From the NCBI GenBank assembly GCA_963708235.1, contig OY970200.1, positions 496,001 to 560,000 on the forward strand: a stretch of DNA of 64,000 bases, read 5' to 3'. Numbering within the stretch: the stretch's first letter is position 1; every line of letters starts with the position of its first letter. Of the stretch, positions 61,607 to 64,000 are shown piece by piece. Position numbers and translations under genes: made by a program. Source of the stretch: G963708235 sp963708235 (GTDB lineage: Bacteria; Actinomycetota; Acidimicrobiia; Spongiisociales; UBA5794). The notes under the pieces were generated by a model. The model was not told where the DNA came from, ran no database searches, and worked only from the letters and a program-made list of their open reading frames with translations.

Positions 61607-62173
61607 ATGCCACACGGCGGAGTCCAACCCGAACACGGCTCGCTGGTCGAGCGGGCCATCCAGGGAGACCGGTCGGCGTTCGCCGAGCTGGTTCGCATCC
61701 ATCAGGACGAGGTGTTCACATTGGCCCTCAGACTTGTCGCCGATCGGGAGATGGCCGCCGACATCGCCCAGGATGCGCTGGTGCGCGCCTGGCGGGCGAT
61801 GCCCGACTTTCGGGGTGACGCCAAGTTTTCGACCTGGCTCCACCGGATCACGGTCAATACCGCATGGACCACCCTCCGACGCCACAAGCGCCACCGCACC
61901 GAGTTGCTCGAGCACCACCAGGAGCCGGCGAGCACGGACATCGGTCCGGAGCGCGCCGGGATCTCGGCCGATGCGTCGTGGCGACTCCGTGCCGCCCTCG
62001 CCCAACTCTCCGAACCGCTGCGTGTGGTGGTGGTCCTCAAGGATGTCTACGACTGGTCGCATCCGGAGATCGCCGAGCACCTCGACATCTCGGTCACCGC
62101 CGCCAAGGTCCGTCTCCATCGCGGTCGCAAACAGCTCCGTTCCATGCTCGAAACCCACCTCTGGGAGCAGTGA
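61607..62173 (+). CDS. ECF-type RNA polymerase sigma factor
   Basis: The 188-residue protein has sigma region 2 (IHQDEVFTLALRLVADREMAADIAQDALVRAWRA in parts, residues 31-63, and FSTWLHRITVNTAW) and region 4 (LSEPLRVVVVLKDVYDWSHPEIAEHLDIS in parts, SVTAAKVRLHRGRKQLR). It starts five bases after the dehydratase stop and is followed by a small membrane protein with a zinc anti-sigma motif. Confidence 0.92.
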   Translation: MPHGGVQPEHGSLVERAIQGDRSAFAELVRIHQDEVFTLALRLVADREMAADIAQDALVRAWRAMPDFRGDAKFSTWLHRITVNTAWTTLRRHKRHRTELLEHHQEPASTDIGPERAGISADASWRLRAALAQLSEPLRVVVVLKDVYDWSHPEIAEHLDISVTAAKVRLHRGRKQLRSMLETHLWEQ

Positions 62174-62174
62174 G

Positions 62175-62504
62175 ATGCCGCTTGCCTGCACCCTCGCCAC
62201 CCGTCTCCCCGGCGCCTGGCGCACCACGCCGTACCGCTCCCATGTGGCGGTCTGTCTGCGCTGTCAGGCCAACGGAGCCCGCGGCCGCCGGCTGCGCCGC
62301 GACCTGAGGCAACTCGGCATGACCGTCGAGCCGGCGCCGGTCGGTCTGACCGGCGCCGTGATGAGCAGCCTCGATCTTGCTCCGGTGTCGGTGATCCACC
62401 GCAGCCATGCCGGCCGCCGCATCGCCGCCGGTGGTGCGCTGCTGGCAACGGCGGTCGGGGCGGTGGTGGTGGCGGCCCGACGCAGCCGCCCTGCCCACGG
62501 CTGA
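62175..62504 (+). CDS. Putative small anti-sigma factor with ZAS motif
   Basis: The 109-residue protein starts two bases after the sigma gene stop. It contains HVAVCLRC, the H-x3-C-x2-C zinc anti-sigma motif, in its N-terminal third and one membrane helix near the C-terminus (residues about 82-101). Position and motif support an anti-sigma role that holds the ECF factor at the membrane, although the protein is short and its N-terminus is not otherwise similar to known ones. Confidence 0.7.
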   Translation: MPLACTLATRLPGAWRTTPYRSHVAVCLRCQANGARGRRLRRDLRQLGMTVEPAPVGLTGAVMSSLDLAPVSVIHRSHAGRRIAAGGALLATAVGAVVVAARRSRPAHG

Positions 62505-62591
62505 CCCGCTTTCGGCCGGGGTACCCCCGTCCAGGTTTTACACTTGGCCTGTCTGGTTCATATACTCCCGCGTCCGGGCCCCCGGCCTCGG

Positions 62592-62665
62592 AGGGGTGTA
62601 GCTCTAATTGGCAGAGCGCCGGTCTCCAAAACCGGAGGTTGTGGGTTCGAGTCCCGCCACCCCTG
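62592..62665 (+). tRNA. tRNA-Trp (CCA)
   Basis: 74 bases: acceptor AGGGGTG/CACCCCT, anticodon stem CCGGT/ACCGG with loop CTCCAAA giving CCA, T arm with GGTTCGAGTCC. It precedes secE as in other actinobacteria. Confidence 0.95.
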
Positions 62666-62687
62666 CGCCCTCAGGAAGGATCCTCAC

Positions 62688-62963
62688 GTGAATCGAGAGA
62701 TGCGGCGCCTCCAGCAAAAGGAGGAGGACCGCGCCCGCAAACGTCGCCAGGACGGCCCCAAACCGAAGTCTCGGGAACGGGTCGGGCTACGACAGTTTTT
62801 CCGCGAGGTGCGCCAAGAGCTCAAGAAGGTCGCCTGGCCCACCCGCCAGGAGACGATGACGTACACCGTGGTGGTGCTCATCGTGACCGTCGTGCTCACC
62901 GGCTTCACCTTTGCGTTGGACCTCGTGCTCAAGCAGGGTGTCCTCGAGCTGTTGAGCGTGTGA
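62688..62963 (+). CDS. secE: Preprotein translocase subunit SecE
   Basis: SecE is the small essential clamp of the SecYEG channel. The 91-residue protein has a charged N-terminus, the conserved FFREVRQELKKVAWPTRQE amphipathic segment and one membrane helix (YTVVVLIVTVVLTGFTFALD). GTG 62688 follows AGGAAGGA at seven bases. nusG starts three bases after the stop. Confidence 0.95.
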   Translation: MNREMRRLQQKEEDRARKRRQDGPKPKSRERVGLRQFFREVRQELKKVAWPTRQETMTYTVVVLIVTVVLTGFTFALDLVLKQGVLELLSV

Positions 62964-62965
62964 CC

Positions 62966-63592
62966 ATGGCCAACGCGGCACAAGACACGCCCGAAACCGT
63001 CGACATCCTTGAAGAGACACCGGCTCCGCTCGAGGAGCCGAAGAGCCCGTACGACCTGCCGGGGAACTGGTATGTCGTCCACTCGTACTCCGGTTACGAG
63101 AACAAGGTGAAGGCGAACCTCGAGACCCGCATCAGGTCGATGCACCTCGAAGACAAGATCTTCGATGTCGTCATCCCGATGGAAGAGGTGGTCGAGTTCA
63201 AGGGTGGCCGCAAGGTCAACGTCATGCGGAAGAAGTTCCCCGGCTACATCCTCGCCCGTCTCTACATGGACGACGACTCGTGGTACGCCGTCCGCAACAC
63301 CCCCGGGGTGACCGGCTTCATCGGCTCCGCCTCGAAACCGACGCCGCTGTCGCGTCGCGAGGTCGAGCGCATCCTCGGCGTCCGTGAGGACGAAGAGGAG
63401 AAGAAGGAGCCGCGGTTCAAGCCGGCCTGGGAGGTCGGGGAGACCGTGCGAGTGGTCGAAGGACCGTTCGCCGATTTCAACGGCGTCATCGAAGACATCA
63501 ACGTCGACCAGTCCAAGGTCCGCGTGTTGGTGGACATCTTCGGTCGCGAGACCCCGGTCGAACTCAACTTCGACCAAATCCTCAAGTTCTGA
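62966..63592 (+). CDS. nusG: Transcription termination/antitermination factor NusG
   Basis: NusG couples RNA polymerase to Rho and the ribosome. The 208-residue protein has an acidic actinobacterial N-terminal extension (1-33), the NGN domain (WYVVHSYSGYENKVKANLE in part) and a C-terminal KOW motif (VGETVRVVEGPFADFNG). ATG 62966 is preferred; a GTG two codons upstream is possible. Confidence 0.96.
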   Translation: MANAAQDTPETVDILEETPAPLEEPKSPYDLPGNWYVVHSYSGYENKVKANLETRIRSMHLEDKIFDVVIPMEEVVEFKGGRKVNVMRKKFPGYILARLYMDDDSWYAVRNTPGVTGFIGSASKPTPLSRREVERILGVREDEEEKKEPRFKPAWEVGETVRVVEGPFADFNGVIEDINVDQSKVRVLVDIFGRETPVELNFDQILKF

Positions 63593-63611
63593 ATTCCGAG
63601 AGAAGGTTGCG

Positions 63612-64000
63612 ATGGGACGCAAGAGGCTGATGACCGTGCTCAAGTTGCAGATTCCGGCTGGCCAGGCCAGCCCGGCCCCGCCCGTGGGTCCTGCACTTGG
63701 CCAGCACGGCGTGAACATCATGGATTTCGTCAAGGCGTACAACGACGCCACGGCGAGCCAGACCGGCACCATCGTGCCGGTGGAGATCTCCGTGTACGAG
63801 GACCGCTCGTTCACGTTTGTCACCAAGACCCCGCCGGCGGCGGTGCTGCTCCGGCAGGCCGCCCGCATCGAGAAGGGCTCGGCCGAGCCGCACAAGGACA
63901 AGGTCGCTGCAGTGACCCGGGACCAGGTGCGTCAGATCGCCGAGACCAAGATGCCCGACCTCAACGCCAACGACATCGACGCGGCGATGAAGATCGTCGA
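63612..64000 (+). CDS. rplK: 50S ribosomal protein L11, cut by the right window edge
   Basis: The frame begins MGRKRLMTVLKLQIPAGQAS and contains PAPPVGPALGQHGVNIMDF, the L11 signature, reaching about residue 129 of a usual 142-145. AGAAGG lies eight bases before the ATG. L11 binds the GTPase-centre rRNA. The order nusG-rplK is the standard one. Confidence 0.96.
   Translation, partial: MGRKRLMTVLKLQIPAGQASPAPPVGPALGQHGVNIMDFVKAYNDATASQTGTIVPVEISVYEDRSFTFVTKTPPAAVLLRQAARIEKGSAEPHKDKVAAVTRDQVRQIAETKMPDLNANDIDAAMKIV

Overview
The window is chromosomal DNA of a GC-rich, high-density actinobacterium, most likely of the class Acidimicrobiia or a relative. The grounds are: GTG/TTG starts with GTGA/ATGA overlaps, a geranylgeranyl reductase gene just upstream of a 14-gene nuo operon, and the order tuf, rpmG, hadAB-type dehydratase, tRNA-Trp, secE, nusG, rplK seen in actinobacteria. 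The lineage is an inference; no rRNA gene is present.

Layout. 1-5009: two divergent groups of respiratory genes. On the minus strand are a 4-TM protein, a two-cluster ferredoxin and a cytochrome b cut by the left edge. On the plus strand are a CcoN-CcoO fusion and a CcoP-like cytochrome c. The CcoN part has no histidine in its first 387 residues, so it lacks every heme and copper ligand of a cbb3 oxidase. 5017-7276: uppP and a geranylgeranyl reductase. 7362-22504: a complete nuoA-N operon (complex I with the NADH module), with frameshifts in nuoD and probably nuoI and a GC-rich repeat element between nuoE and nuoF. 22586-29646: an HNH/DUF222 protein, a bactofilin-like membrane protein, three Tad-type pseudopilin-like genes, a lipoprotein and a phosphodiesterase. 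29856-40200: a second complex I operon with 11 genes (nuoABCDHIJKLMN) and no NADH module. 40201-43248: a hairpin-rich gap, a DUF1704 (QEGLA) gene and a 290-bp tandem array. 43249-48007: a MidA/NDUFAF7 methyltransferase, a GbsR/MarR regulator divergent from an ABC exporter, and a lipoprotein. 48038-55279: two secreted subtilases flanking htpX. 55554-64000: a TetR regulator, three tRNAs, tuf, rpmG, a VapBC pair, a TipA-like MerR, repeats, a HadAB-like dehydratase, an ECF sigma factor with a ZAS-motif partner, tRNA-Trp, secE, nusG and the start of rplK.

How it fits together. Much of the window serves a quinone-based respiratory chain: the reductase modifies the menaquinone side chain, Nuo1 oxidises NADH, Nuo2 must take electrons from another donor (ferredoxin is the usual candidate for 11-subunit enzymes), MidA may methylate NuoD, and the 1-5009 module looks like a quinol- or ferredoxin-linked cytochrome b/c complex built on an inactive oxidase scaffold. 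That last module is the best candidate for an undescribed system. Several frameshifts, two of them in or beside short homopolymers, could be sequencing errors and should be checked before being called biology.
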